Source: Pomphorhynchus laevis (lineage: Eukaryota; Acanthocephala; Palaeacanthocephala; Echinorhynchida; Pomphorhynchidae). From it: 64,000 bases of DNA. Made by a program: the position numbers and the translations under genes. Numbering within the stretch: position 1 is the stretch's first letter; every line of letters starts with the position of its first letter. The notes under the pieces are model-generated. The model saw only the letters and a program-made list of their open reading frames with translations, was not told where the DNA came from and made no database searches. Location: the NCBI GenBank assembly GCA_012934845.2, contig WNNJ02002649.1:1-64000 (forward strand), given 5' to 3'. Positions 22,580-35,962 of the stretch are shown one piece after another.

Positions 22580-25550
22580 ATAGAGCCTTGTCATCAAACA
22601 TGTTGATGTTTAATGTTCGCAAAAATAAGGCTACCGGTCTTTCGTTTTGGAGTAAGGTAGCTCCAATTGCATTGTCTAAGGCATTCGTCTCAACACAGAA
22701 CGGTATCCAATAATCGATGGTATATACACACGCGTTGATGATATTGCTCTTGATTGATTCTATAGATGCTTGCCTTTTTTATCCAACGGAAATAACATGT
22801 GAGATTTAGTTAACAGCACAATTTTGGTTGAGAAGTTTGTAATCAATTTACCATAGTAGGAAAATAACCCAAGTAATCTTCTCATTGCAATCGTATCATG
22901 CGATGTTTTTAGATTTATCAAAGTCACTAGTCAATTTGAATAGTGTTTGAGTGTATTGAACGATATTTCGTAACTCTGTTCGTATTTGCGAGATACCGTA
23001 TACCGATTTTCTATTGTTTATTTTAAGGTCGAATTTGTCTAATACTTTTTTGAACATTTTAAGATTGAAATCATGATCCGATTTTGATTTTTCGCATATG
23101 ATATTATCATCTGGGTAAGAATAAACACATTGTAACGTATTTGTATCGATGAATTCGTTTATTTATCTTTCAAAACAGGAGTTTTTCTATCTACAAACGT
23201 CTCTCCAATCTGCATCTCGTTCTAAACCCCGAAAAGTCCAAAATAATGTAGATCCTCCCCCGTAAACCAAACATATCTCCTCCCACTGAATATTTTGCCT
23301 CATCAATCATCCCCATAGTCTACAATCTCACTTTCTTAGGCTTCCATTTCGATGATCACCTTTCCCTTAAACCCTTCGTCCGTGACAAGGTCCGCTTATC
23401 TAACTTAATTCTCCGTGACATCCGCCGTATCCGCCCCCTTATCGACTTCCGTTCTTGTATGTATCTTCTTTCATCGCTTCTTTTCCCTAAAATCGATTAC
23501 TGCCTTAGCCTTTTCGCCAATTCTCCAAAATCCATCATCCTACCCCTACAATGAATAATCAACACCGCCGTTCGAGTGCTCTTTCGTCTCCGTCGCTTCG
23601 ACCACACATCCACATATTTTGCCCAACTCTCCTGGCCCACTATCCACATCCGCATCAAACTCCGCCTTCTTCTCGTTACTTTTCGTCTCATTGCTGTCGG
23701 CTCCCCATCGTTCATCAACCTTCCTTTCTTAGACGACACTCGTCCCACCTCGCTATCGCTGCGTTCCCGTCATACCCTCTTACTCCACGTTCCTAATTAC
23801 TCCAACAACTACGGTCTCCGATCCTTCCTCGTCGCCGCCTCACTCGCCTGGAATCAACTCCCTCTCGACGTCCGCCGCGCCCCCTCCTTTATCACATTCA
23901 AACACCTCCTCCGTTCACACCTTCTCGACACCTGATTTACAGTTTTGTTTTGTTGTGGTCATGTAGGCGTGCGCTGGCACGCACTTGCCACGTTAAAATA
24001 AATCCTTTTTTACAATATTTGCGACTTCCATTGGATTTTTTTTAATTTGTACAATCTCGAGGGCAGTTAAATTTCGTTATTGTGAATAAATTTCGATATG
24101 AAAATAAGCCTCTTTGAGATCTACAAGTGAATAATAACGATATTTGGAAGTCTCGTTCGCAAGCTCAACAATTTTGGTAGTTAATATGATCCAGGTATAT
24201 CGATTGATTGTGTGGGAGAAATCAGCAAAAAGACGTTACATGTCTGTTTATCTCTCGAAACGACGACTACTTGTGCTCTCCATGTAACACACTCTGTTCA
24301 ATAATGTCGTTGTCAATCATGTGCTGGATTTCTTTTTGAATAAAAGATTCTTCTATTTTGCTAAATTTCAGCTTTTGGTAGCAATAGGAGTTATACCGGG
24401 AGATAAGTTTTTGAAGATTTTTGACCTGTTAATGGTAACCCTTGCTAAAGATTTCTAGATTTGAACAGCCTGCTAAATTCGATGATGACTATCTTCTGCA
24501 GCTTCAGGAACGGTAAGCCAAGTATGACATTTGTGCATAGACTCGGTAAAATGAAAAATTCTACTTTCAAATGAGAATTGTCATATAACCATATATCCAC
24601 GATGCACTTTGCTGAAACCGTTTTGATAATTTCAGAGACTAAGTAAACTTTTGCATCAGCCTTATAGGTTTTGAGTCCAAGTGAATTCGCTATTTGTTTA
24701 TAAATAAAGTTGAGTGAACTGCCAGTGTCAACCAGTGCCGTCAGCTGTCTGCTAAGTATAAACATGCCCGTTTTGAGCTGATACTTTGGATTCACGGTCA
24801 ATGCTAAAAGTAGCACAGCTGATGATGTTGTCTTGGTCCTTGTTGAAGCACACATGAGTAAAATGCCTATTTTTAGATTTGTCAAATTACCGAGTTCGCA
24901 GGGCAGCTAATTCGAGGTGTAGTTTTTAATTTAAATAGCTTTTATCAAGATAAAAATTATGTCGTTTACCGAGTGCTGCTATTTCTAGTTGATGCGGTAC
25001 CAAGTGAGTTAAAACATTGCATATTTTTATTCAGCACGCCTTCATTTTCCAAACTTGTTTTTTTTTTGCTTTTTTTCGTTTTCGTATCCATGTATGTCAT
25101 TTTGTGTCGTTCTTTTATTCCAAAATCATCTCTTCTGTGATATAGTTCGGTACTTTGTTGCGCAGTAGTCAATGATTTTGCGACAGTATCTGCCTTATCA
25201 AGATGTAATTTATCGAATTCGAGGAGTCGCTCCCTTGGCCAATCAAAGCGGATACCGCGTATAAAATCAAACCTTATGTATTCGCTTTTTTAATTCGTCG
25301 GATCTTACAGCTTTTAAGTTGCAATCCTTGGTCAAATATCGTAAAGACTGAATAAACGTATCGATGCCATCGTCACTCCTTTGACTACAAATCGATAGGA
25401 CATGATGAACAAGGACATTGTTTAGATTTTTAATATAAATCCTGTCTAATATCAACATAATATCATCGTAAGTTGTACAGTCTTCAATTATCTCATAGAC
25501 CTTGCAGGCAACGTGTATCAACATATATTCTAGTTGATTAATGTCTTATG
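22580..25550 (-). mobile_element. LTR-retrotransposon fossil (Ty3/Gypsy-like), minus strand, broken
   Basis: From right to left the parts are a gag-like segment (about 25260-25530), an aspartic protease-like segment (about 24445-24885) and reverse-transcriptase-like remnants (about 22600-23175 and 24020-24440). A family B LINE sits inside the RT part (23178-24016). The part order fits Ty3/Gypsy. I could not identify the terminal repeats. The copy is clearly dead, with many breaks besides the insertion, and is older than the LINE within it. Confidence 0.65.
23178..24016 (+). mobile_element. LINE family B (B2), 5'-truncated, nested in the LTR fossil
   Basis: It covers the end of the RT and the C-terminal domain (KPFVRDKVR, RSFLVAASLAWNQLPLDVRRAPSFITFKHLLRSHLLDT) and the complete 3' UTR with the terminal hairpin at 23967-23982 and the AAATAAATCC tail. 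It is very similar to 38190-38980. The 5' truncation and intact 3' end are typical of target-primed insertion. Confidence 0.9.
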
Positions 25551-25739
25551 TGGTTGAAAGAATGTATTTAATGTTACGTTTTAACAACTTGATTTTTTTA
25601 ACTTCCACCTTTTTCATAAGATACGTTGAATCTTTCGAGTCAAGTATTTAATCATTGACCGATTATCTCATGTATATGCATTTGATTGACACTCAATCGG
25701 TGACATCGTGTTGAATGAATTATCACGTTAAATAACAAT

Positions 25740-26250
25740 TAAAATTGCTAATGAGGTCTTTTGTAACAAAAGTTGTAATGATATTGGTTTTCTTCGAAAT
25801 CATTTAAATAATTAAATAGATGTATATGATTTTAAACTAGGTTACTATAAAAATACCATCAAACAGAAAATAGTAAAATATATAAATCAACACAATAATA
25901 TTAAAAATAAATTTAAAATCATTAGCGGAAAATTTTATGGATGGATAATAAATAATATACTTTGTATTAGAATAAGATACTATATAATCAAATTTCATCG
26001 GAGGAAATACGTCCTTAACACCTGTTAGGCCCCGCTGCTATGCCGGGTCGAGGAATTAGGGGCCAAACCTGATAGCATAGCAGTTCCTCCTGATGACCCC
26101 TAATGCTTATGTTCTGATAGAACGTCTGTTATTTATTAGTCAATTCATAAAAATGACTTATATTTTAAACGTTAATTTTTTATTTTAAATAAAAAATTAT
26201 TTCTTAGATTAGATACTTAGATTAGCTTTTGATACTTAGATTAGATATTT
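25740..26250 (+). mobile_element. Penelope-like element, 3' part, copy 1
   Basis: A decayed coding tail (GYYKN, QKIVKYINQHNN-like) is followed by the GC-rich folded island at 26025-26110 and an AT-rich end. It is closely similar to copy 2 at 60380-61100 over at least 350 bases, including the non-coding part. The Penelope assignment rests on the RT-tail look of copy 2 and on the accompanying hammerhead-like sequences, so it is an inference. Confidence 0.55.
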
Positions 26251-26849
26251 AAATTTTATTTTTTATTTTTTATTTATTTACTTTTTAACTTGATTTAAAT
26301 TATAAAAAATCTAGAAACAATTATTTATTTTATTATTTAATTATTAAATTTTGATTTAGCATTATTATGTTTTGTCTATTTTATAATTATATTAAATACG
26401 TAGATTCAGTTAGCTGATTTGATTTATTCAACACGATAGATCGGTAACATGCAAATACAGGTTTTAACATAATACAATAGATGTAAAAGGAAAGTTAGTA
26501 AATATGACAGTATGGTACTAACTGCATTAATGTTTAGGCTCATATATATCACTTATAATAAATAATAAAGTACAAATTCAGAGGCTTTACGGCCATATAT
26601 TTTTATAATTTGTTGCTTACATATGATCTGCTTTAATACCGTTTTTATCCATGCAATAGTTCATGTGTCAATATTGGTATGGCGCATATTATTTATTTAT
26701 AAACAAATCACTAACTTTAAAAAGTGTCTGAAAATCGTTTATCAAAATAGCAATTTAAGAATTAACATAGAGCTTACAATTGAACAATAGTCGATAAATA
26801 TGTAGGAAATTTGATTGTGATGTGGATTTTTGTGATATATCGTTACCTC
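26251..26849. other. AT-rich stretch without recognised gene
   Basis: Low-complexity TTTATTT-type sequence; nothing else seen. Confidence 0.4.
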
Positions 26850-28560
26850 TCAACTTAAATGACGTTCGTGTCTTTTAAGACCGTACGGACCATCAAACTT
26901 CGATAAACACCTGTACCGTTAATCCTGTCGTTAAGCTGGCATTAGATGACAGTTGAACTCCTGACCTATGTGCACCGCGGATTGAATTACTTTCACTGTC
27001 ATCTACGCATCAGCACGATAATACTTCAAATGCCGAACTTCAAATGCTGTCATCCTTTCCAAAGTTGTTTCGACTTGAAAAGGTGATAGAGAAACCAAGA
27101 TTGTTGAAAGTTGTATTATCTTCCGCAGACCTTTTACTCAAACGTGGTTTTCGACTTAAAGATTATCCACATCGTATTCTTAAGGATCTGAGTTTCGAAG
27201 ATCGTTTAAAGTTGAAAGAAGTAAAAACAGAATTACAAAACCGGCTATCTGAAGGTGAAACGAACTTATGCATACGAAATTTTCAGGTTGTCAAATGGCG
27301 CCCAGTAGTTCGTTGGAATCCCATAACGATCAACAGCGTCACTTAGCAGTATCCAGTTCAAATCTTGCTAGTTCGTCTGGAAAAGGTAGTTTCAACAGTC
27401 ATTCATCGCAACTTTTAGGTAGCGTTAGTTTCAATTCTGATCTGGGACACTTAGCTTCATTCAACAAATTATTCACCATTCCTAGTAATCCTTACCACAA
27501 CCCACACGCTATTTATCGATTGGATATTCTAATCTTCGTAGTTTGCCTGCTCGAATAGTGGAGTTGAAGTATCACATGATTTCTCATTCGTAAGACATTT
27601 TCAGAGTTTCTGAATCCTGGTTCCATCAATATATTGTCGATACCACTGTGAACATTCCTGAATTTCGCCTTCTACGAAGCGACAGGATATCAGGTAGGCG
27701 AGGTGGCGGTGTCGCCGCATATGTCAGAGAAAATTTCCTCGTATCTGAGGTGTTGAATGTTTGTGACCCTTTTGGGTAGTTTACGACTCTATGCTTCCGT
27801 ATCGATCACTCAGCTACCAGTATAAATTTATGCGTCGTGTATCGATCTCCGTCAGTAATTGCAGACACTGATCAACTAAAACTTATTTTACAATCGGTAT
27901 GTTCCTCCCCTTACGTTATTATTTTGGGTGATTTAAATCTTTCATGATCTAGATGGTCAGACTCTGTCTTTTCTGATAGTAGTTCCACGGAAATGGAAAT
28001 ATCTGAGTTCCTAGCTGAGGAACTCATGCTGATTCAGCACGTACAAGAACCAACTTGCTTAACTTCAAGATCGGATTCGGTACTTGATCTGGTGTTTTCC
28101 AGATATGTAGGAGACAATCAAAGTTGATCATCTCCCTCCTTTAGGAAGTAGTGACCACTGCTTGCTCTCCTTGACGGCTGTCCCTTATTCCAGATTCTGT
28201 CTACCTAGCTCAAAAACTTCCAAACGTCATTGGTCGAAAGTGAGAAAAGATGATTTGAGAGTTTACAACCAATTCTCGTGTACTTTCATGAACCCAGACA
28301 AGCTATCATTGAATATGATAACTGATTAACTACATAAATTATCTGATATTCTTGCCCCTATGCGCGAATCCTCTTATGCTACTAAGTCAACCGCATGGAT
28401 AGATTCCGACGTCAGACAACTAATAAGTTCACAAAATTGTTTATGGAAGCTTCAGCGTTCTGACTCTAGTTTATCTGCCAGATATAAATATGTTTGAAAT
28501 CTTTGTACTACAGTGAAATCAACAAAACGATATGCATTCGAATCGTCTATCGCTAATATC
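26850..28560 (+). mobile_element. LINE family C, copy C1, 5' part (ORF1 end and endonuclease)
   Basis: A frame at 27044-27346 holds an ORF1 C-terminus (KRGFRLKDYPHRILKDLSFE...). From about 27590 a broken ORF2 shows endonuclease blocks: RVSESWFH, GGGVAAYVRE, INLCVVYRSPS, VIILGDLNLS and GSSDHCLLSL, which are the catalytic motifs of APE nucleases. Several stops and frameshifts occur. The sequence stops at about 28560 and resumes at 31611 beyond a family B insertion. The ORF style is CR1/Jockey-like. Confidence 0.8.
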
Positions 28561-31500
28561 TATACGTAAAATCAACGAAATTTTCACGTTCTTCACACAA
28601 GGCCAAAAATTCGATGGCGTCCCATCTCTCCCCCTTGTCTTCTTCGCTAGTCGATCTCGCTCCTAAGCATACTTTTCGTCTTAGTCTATTCAACACTCGC
28701 TCCATTCTTCATAAAGCTGATATGCTTCTCGATATCTTCGATCAATTATCTATCGATATTCTCTGCATTACCGAATCCTGGCACTCTGAACTCCGACGAT
28801 CTTGCTATTCGTCGTCTATGTCGCTTTGGTTGTTCTCTAGTTGAATCAGCTCGTCAAATTACATCTCATACATCTACTGCGTCTAACCATGGCGGTATAG
28901 TTGCCATTGCTCGTCACCCAATGTCTTTACGTAAAATTAACGTTAACATCCGTTACACCTCGTTCGAATTACTCATATGCAGATTATCAACGCCTTTCCC
29001 TCTGGAACTTGTGATTGTATACCGTCCAGGTTCAGTTGCCCCATCACGTATCTTCTTTAACGACCTTGCAGATCTAATGTCTCACTGTTCATTGTCTTAT
29101 ACTCCTTCTTTTGTTCTCGGTGACTTTAACATTCGTCTTGATCGCCCGTCTGACTCTGACTCTATCACTTTAACTAATCTTTTTTCTGATTTTAACTATA
29201 AATTACTTTCAACAAGCCCAACTCATATTCTCGGCGGTGCTCTCGACATCATTGCTGTTCCTAACTGCTTCAATGACTATACCTCCTTGTCAATTACTGA
29301 TCCTGGTTTATCCGATCATTTCCTTGTCACTCTTACTCTTACTCGTCCCCATTCTCCTTCTCCGCCTTTACCTTTATCTACACCAAGTCGACCCTGGAAC
29401 CTTCTCGATATCCCTATTCTCTGCACAGCCTTACTCAATTCTTCACTCTTTTCACTTCCTCTTAACTATCTCTCTCCCGATGATCTCTGCATTCTGTTTG
29501 ATTCTGAACTTACGTCGATCCTCAATAACCTTCTGCCTAGTCGACTTCGACGTTCCCAGCGCTTGCGCCATGCTCCCTGGTTCGATTCTGACTGTAGTCT
29601 TTCTAAGCGTCGACTCCGTCACTCTTTTCGTATGTATAAACGCTTTCTTAAACGTTCACCCAACTCACTCCCTCCAAATCTTCGTGATTCCTACTTTTCT
29701 CAACGCCGTTCACATCTCATTCTTATACGTACTAAACGTACTCTCTTTTGGCGAAATCAACTCGAGTCATCTTCCAACTCTAAATCTCATTGGAAAATCT
29801 TAAACTCAATTCTTTCACGATCATCTACCCCTTGTAATATAAATCCTGATGAATTTTCTTCTTATCTACAAACTAAGCTGTCTAATTTACTTTCCCTACT
29901 ACCCATATCCCCCTTGTACCCACTCTTATCTTTAAATACTTCCCTCCCAGAACTATTCCACTTTCTTCCCGTTTCGTCTGATGAAGTTTCTTCGGTTCTG
30001 CTGTCATTACCTAATAAAACCTCTCCTTCTGACCCAATTCCCACTCACTTGCTTAAAAATATCTGCTCATTTATCTTATCCCTTCCTAACCACATTGTTC
30101 AACTCGTCCATCCGTAGCCGTACATTTTCTTCTATCTGAAAAAATGCGCCACTGTTCGACCTCTCATCAAAAAGCAATCTCTCGACTCCTCACTACCATC
30201 TTCGTACCGCCTACCTTACTTCGCCCAATCCTCTCTAAACTCCTTGAGCGTCTCGTTCTCAAGCAAGTTAATACATATCTCTTTTCCTCTAACTTATTTC
30301 CTCCCTTCCAAGCCGCTTTTCGCTCTAATTACTCTACCGAAATTGCATGTTTTAAAGTTTATAACGACTTACTCATATCACGCGATCATAAATTATGTAG
30401 TGTCATAGTTTCTCTTGATCTATCGTCTGCTTTTGACATCGTCGATTACTCGATTCTTCTCCATCGCCTTCGTCATGATTATGGCTTCTCTTTACCCACT
30501 GTATCATGGTTTTCTTCATATCTATCAAACCGTACATTTCGCGTATATTCTAACTCTTCTCTCTCATCCTTCGTCCATTCCGTCCGGTGTTCCACAAGGC
30601 TCCGTATTAGGCCCTATACTTTTCTCTCTTCTTCTTGGTGATTTGTCTTCGATTTCTCATAAATTTAACTTCCATGTTATGCAATATGCTGATGACATTC
30701 TCATCTATGCTCATGCACCTGTTTATCGTATTCACGATCTTAGTGTTTCCGCTTCGGACTGTCTTGTCTCAATTTCCAATCATCTTTCTTCCCTTCGCCT
30801 TTCTCTGAATCCTGATAAATCTAAAATTATGTGGATCCTACCTCGACGCCTCGGCTTCGAACCTCCCTCCGTATCATTAAATTCTACAATTCTTCCTATC
30901 GTTGATAATCTCGTTTTCCTAGGCTTCCATTTTGACAACCGACTTTCACTTAAACCTTTCGTTAGAGATAAAGTACGCTCATCTACCTTGATACTCCGCA
31001 ACCTCCGTCAAGTTCGTAGATTGATCGATTTCCCTTCTTGTATGACTCTCATATATTCTCTATTTTTTTCTAGACTCGATTACTGTCTTAGTCTATTTTC
31101 TAACTCACCTAAATCTACTCTTCTTCCCCTACAACGCATCGTCAACGCAGCTGTCCGAATTATCCTCTGTCTTCGTCGTTTTGATCATACATCCTACCAT
31201 CTTGCTTCTCTCGATTTGCCTACAATTTATTGTCGTGTTCAAATTCGTCTTCTTATCGTTGCTTTCCGCCTTGTAACTTTTCATACCCCTTCATTTCTCA
31301 ACCTTCCTTTTCTTGATAATTCCCGTCCTGTTTACTGTTCCTTGCGTTCCTGTAATTCCCTTCTTTTACATGTCCTAAACTAATCTACCTCATTTAGACT
31401 CCGCTCCTTCCTGGTGGCTCCTCCTCTATCGTGGAATCATCTGCCCATTCATATACGCCAATCAACTTCCCTGCAGTGCTTCAAACGACAAATCCGATCC

Positions 31501-31610
31501 CATCTGAACAATTTAACTGCTTGACTTTTTCATTTTTGTTTGTGGACTTGTAAGCGTACAACTTGTACGGATTTGCCACATTAAATAAATTTGTATTATT
31601 ATTAATAATG
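28561..31610 (+). mobile_element. LINE family B (B1), nested in LINE C1
   Basis: It starts with the last ~50 bases of ORF1 and contains nearly all of ORF2 (from 28614). The endonuclease has NTRSILHKADML, ITESWH, VLGDFNIRLDR and GLSDHFLVTL; the RT has SLDLSSAFDIVDY, GVPQGSVLGPILF and YADDILIYAH; the C-terminus ends HLNNLTA. Breaks: a one-base insertion near 28785, a stop near 30117 and a one-base deletion near 30570. The 3' UTR carries the hairpin 31554-31570 and a TTATTATTA tail. It is almost identical to 46260-49170 but has a different 3' end. The clade looks like CR1/L2. Confidence 0.92.
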
Positions 31611-32930
31611 TAACACGAAATTCAAAACTATTCTGGGCTTATGTTCGTCGTAAAGAAACATTAAGAAAACAGAAATTAAGTATGTCCTTAATGTGTAGGG
31701 ATGTGTGATAACTTCTCAGAGTGGTATTGTGGAATGCCTTGCTACGTCTTTTTTGCTACCGGCGAATAATTCACGTAGAGATTCTATCACTTCGAATGGT
31801 GATCATTAGGGCAATCCTCGCGTTTTCTTCCAGTATTGAGTAGTGAGATCGTAAGTCAGCTTGATCAGCTTGACCCATTTAGCTCTACCGGCCCTGATAA
31901 CATTTCTCCGTTTCTCGTGAAGAATTTATCTAGATATTTGGATCCTTCTCTTCTTGCTATTTTTGAGAACAGTTTGACCAATTGATGTGTTCCTGATGTC
32001 TGGAAAACTGCCATCGTAGTTCCGATCCCAAAGAAAACCATTGCAACGGCTTGTACTGACTATAGACCAATCAGCCTGACTAGTTCTCTATGCAAAGTGC
32101 TTGAAAGCTGATCGCCACCCGGATCAGGCATCACTTTAGGGAACTCGGAATAATGTCATCTTCTCAACACGGTTTCCTCCCTGGTCGTTTATGCTTAACT
32201 AACTTATTAACTTCACGCGAAATGTGGGTTGAGGCAGTCAGTCGCGGCCAATAGGTAGTCATTGACTTACCAAGAGCATTCGATCGGGTGCCGCATGAGA
32301 GCTTGGTAGCATTAATATTTCACTACGGCATTCATGTAATGTTGTGTACGTGGGTTCAAGATTTCCTACGTAATCGATTCTTTAGAGTAGGAGTTGGCGC
32401 CCATATTTCCACTCCCAGACGCGTTTATTGTGGTGTTCTGCAGGGTACCGTACTAGGACCTCTGCTGTTTATTGTGTTCCTTAACGATTTGTTGCTGCGG
32501 ATTCAGAGTCCCTGTCTTGCTTTTGCTGACGACCTCAAACTATGGTCTGTAGATGATATTGATCCGCTTGGCATTTCCCTGCAGGAAGACCTTAATGAAA
32601 TATACCGATGGAGTGAGGCTACTGGTATGAAGATCAATGTTGACAAATGCGGCCACATGAAATTAGGAAGGCGTTGCGATGACAGTCATTTTCGCCTAGG
32701 AACTTCAATTCTTAATGTCGTCATGGAGTATAGGGATCTGGGTGTCATGGTGCATAGGACATTGAAATCTCGGTCAAATACAGTTTGCCTATTGCAAGAC
32801 TTTGCGAGCTATGTACTGCGTCAAAAATGCATTTAATCGTATTAATCCATATGTTTTCAAACGGCTTTAATGCGCTATTGTTCGCCCGCATATAGAGTAA
32901 GATTTGGAAATTAATTTCTGAAGATGCTAG
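31611..32930 (+). mobile_element. LINE family C, copy C1, 3' part (reverse transcriptase)
   Basis: It continues directly from 28560 with RNSKLFWAYVRRKETLRKQK, then the RT entrance (TDYRPISLTSSLCKVLES) and palm in the frame 32288-32836: GVLQGTVLGPLLF, AFADDLKLWS, INVDKCGHMKLG. It breaks near 32930 before the usual 3' end. Stops and indels make it inactive. Confidence 0.85.
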
Positions 32931-33099
32931 TAATTACTAGTAAAATATCAAAATAATTTTGGTTGTCGTTCAACTATACCTGATTATTCCTGGGTATTTA
33001 AAAATTTAGAATACAGATAAGGATGGATATATTTCTAACCAAAAACAATCATCGCAATTAGGTGAAGCGCACTAGACTCTTGTCATCAAGAATCTAGTT

Positions 33100-35269
33100 C
33101 ACTGTCAGATACAATTAATGCTTTTAATTTAGTACAACATATACATGAATTTACCCAGTTTCGAGGTCTTCATTGCTTTCTTAATTATCAGCCTACCCAA
33201 AATGCCAGATATTAACTTCCACCCACCTTTTAGTCGTAGTGACCACATCGCCATCGAACTCACTCTGGTTGAAACCACAAATTCTAGTCTCTCATATGCC
33301 TATGTTAAATTTGTTTAAAGCGAATTTCGATCGTATGCGAACTTCGCTATTAAGTATATACTAGCAAAATCCCTTAATCTACGGAGTAGAATCATCCCGG
33401 ATCTTCTTTTAGTCCACATTGCTGAATGTCCTCACCTACTTTTTCCCTATAACATATCGCAAAACCAGCTCAAGCGTAACGGTTTGGGTTGACTCGAAAA
33501 TCTAAAAAGTGGTCAAGTTGCGTGAGAGACTATTTTACTCGGATAAAAACGGTTAGAGCCCCTTCTCGAGTTATACGTCTGCAAGAAATAAGACCACGTC
33601 ATTAAAAGAGAGAAACAAAAAAACTTCATATATACATAATGCGTACGCCCGCACGCATTTGCCACGTAAAAATAAATTTGTTATATATAGGATTTGTTCC
33701 TCAACAGCGACGAACTTAAGTTTAACAAATGATGACATAGTAAGAGGTCTACTAATAATGGAAATACTGTCTACGACCTAAGAACTATTGCTAATATTTT
33801 CCTTGATCAGTTCTCGCTTGATAGTGTGATTTTTCCAGTCATGCCCCTGGAACAATCCACCTCGAGCAGAATACCGTTGCTCGATAACGTCATCTTTAAT
33901 AAAAGTCAGGTGCTTATATAGCTAACACCACTCTCACTCGATCATGGGCTTGATGACATCCCACCTATCATTCACCGCGAACATGCTCCTATTATTGTTG
34001 ATCATTTATATGCAATCTTCTGTTAGTCAATCACCTCAGGAACAATTTCTTCGAATTAAAAAGTTTCATTTATCCGACCCTTGTAATATTATTAATGTTT
34101 CAACAGCACATAAAATCATGGCTTAATTGGCTGGTTCACTGCAGAAAAAAAAAGAAAATATAATAAATTTGTATAAGAAAGGCGATCGAAGATTACCTGG
34201 TAATTATCGCTCAATTAGTCTAACTTGTGTCTGTTGCAAGATGCTGAAAAAATTAATATGCAAACGCCTTAGCAGTCATTTAAAAGGTCATGGCATCTTA
34301 AACAATTGCCAGCATGGATTTCGACCGGTTCGCTCAGTAGTCGCTAATGTAGTGATTGCCAGATAGAGTTGGGCCGATTCTGCTCGGGCTGGCTTCGATA
34401 TATATATGTTCTTTTATTTGACCGTACCAAAGCATTCTACTGGGTCATTCAATTATTCTTGCGCAATTAAAATTATGTGGAATTAATGGCAAAATCACGA
34501 GGTAGATTGAAGAACTTCTGCGTGAACGGAAAATCGCAGTAAAAATTGACAATTAACTGTCAGGCAGTAATCCTCTCAGATGCGATGTGCTTCAGGGTTC
34601 CGTAATTAGCTCACTACCGTTAACATGTATATAAACTACCTCCTAAATTTAATATCTAGTGACTACAATCACTATGCAGATGACTTGAAGATCTGGCGAA
34701 GTTTTGTAACCACTGACGACGATGATTGTTTACAGCAGGGTGAGAACCTTATAACATGCTGGTGCCAATCTCGTGGATTAGTCTTAACTGCAGATAAATC
34801 TAAACATTTGCACATTGAACAGAGAAATAATGTATCGCCTTACACAATAGACAACTGCCCTATTGAACAAGCACCTCAGTTCACTGAGGTACTTATGTTC
34901 AATTAATCGCCACTAAATAAAGGCGGATGCTGGGTCTCATAAGATGAACATTAGGCGAACTGCATGAACGAAACTTCCACTTAACTTACTCGGCGTTTTT
35001 ATAGCCACACATGACACCCTTCACCGGCTACCCATCCTCAATCTCGAACGAAAATTGCTATTTATGAAGGTATTTTACTTAAGGCTTGGCATCTAGTTCA
35101 TTCACTTCGGTCAATTCCATTTGCAAACAGGATTACTGAATTAAGCGTTGCTTCAGTTTAGAAATCTCTTGAGATGGATGATTTAGTGTTTATGCAGAGA
35201 ACCATAACATGTCAGAGTAACATGTGCCGCCATATCTACTCCTTACGATCGAGTGACCAATTACAAATG
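33100..35269 (+). mobile_element. LINE remnant (family D-like), endonuclease end through RT
   Basis: An endonuclease end (PPFSRSDHIAIELTLVE) lies near 33220-33280. The RT entrance is at 34127-34366 (LPGNYRSISLTCVCCKMLKKLICKRL) and the palm at 34560-34906 (DYNHYADDLKIWRSF, LTADKSKHLHI). Heavily broken. A family B 3' tail is inserted at 33608-33690, and a minus-strand B2 piece follows at 35275. The 3' end may be the piece at 35740-35930. Confidence 0.7.
33608..33690 (+). mobile_element. Family B LINE 3' tail (solo end)
   Basis: Only the last ~80 bases are present: hairpin GCGTACGCCCGCACGC (33641-33656), TTTGCCACG and AAATAAATTTG. A severely 5'-truncated insertion inside the family D remnant. 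Confidence 0.8.
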
Positions 35270-35274
35270 CACAA

Positions 35275-35690
35275 AAAAACGATTAATTTTAAGAGGCAAA
35301 TGCGTGCCGGCGCACGCATACATGACCACGAAGAAAAACAAACAAAGAAAAGTCTAAATCATGTGTCGAGAAAGTGGGAACGGAAGAGGTATTTGAATGT
35401 GATAAAGGAGGAAGCACGGCGGACGTCGATATAGAGCTGATTTCAGGCGAGGGAAGCGGCGACGAGGAAGGATCGGGGACTGTAGTTGTTAGAGTAATTG
35501 GGAACGTGGAATAAGAGAGAATGACGGGAACGCAGCGATAGAGAGGTAGGTCGAGTGTCGTCTAAGAAAGGGAGGTTGATGAACGATAGGGATCCGACAA
35601 CGATGAGAATAAAAGTGACGAGAAGGCGGAGTTGGATGCGGATATGGATGGTATATATGCGAATGTGGGCAGACAGAGTTCCAGGCTAAA
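35275..35690 (-). mobile_element. Family B (B2) LINE 3' end, minus strand
   Basis: Read on the minus strand it gives the B2 C-terminus (RSFLVAA-like, LLRS-like) and the 3' UTR with a perfect hairpin GCGTGC/GCACGC at 35302-35317. 5'-truncated; some substitutions. Confidence 0.85.
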
Positions 35691-35739
35691 TGTCAAGCTT
35701 GCAATAAAACTACACTGAATACAAAAGAAGAACTGGCCA

Positions 35740-35930
35740 ACTATAGTATATTGTGTTAGCAAGTCGTGGAACAGCCTTCCAGACTCAACTATTTCAAGTA
35801 CAACAAACGACAAATTTAAACGGAAAATCAAATGTATGACTTAATTTTACTGTTCTATTTATTGTGATCCCGCTTCATGAGTCTAAGTGATCTTTAGCTG
35901 TTGTACAAAATAATAGCAATCACATCGAGA
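35740..35930 (+). mobile_element. LINE ORF2 C-terminus and tail
   Basis: WNSLPDSTISSTTNDKFKRK is the typical last block of CR1/Jockey-type ORF2, and the frame stops at about 35840. It may be the separated 3' end of the remnant at 33100-35269. Confidence 0.55.
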
Positions 35931-35962
35931 TATCATAAAACAATCACATCAGTTTAGGAAGT

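Noticed and set aside
29237-29803. 188-codon leucine/serine-rich frame (also at 46932-47498) that looks like a membrane protein
   Set aside because: It is an alternative-frame shadow of LINE B ORF2, and it is conserved only because the ORF2 copies are nearly identical.
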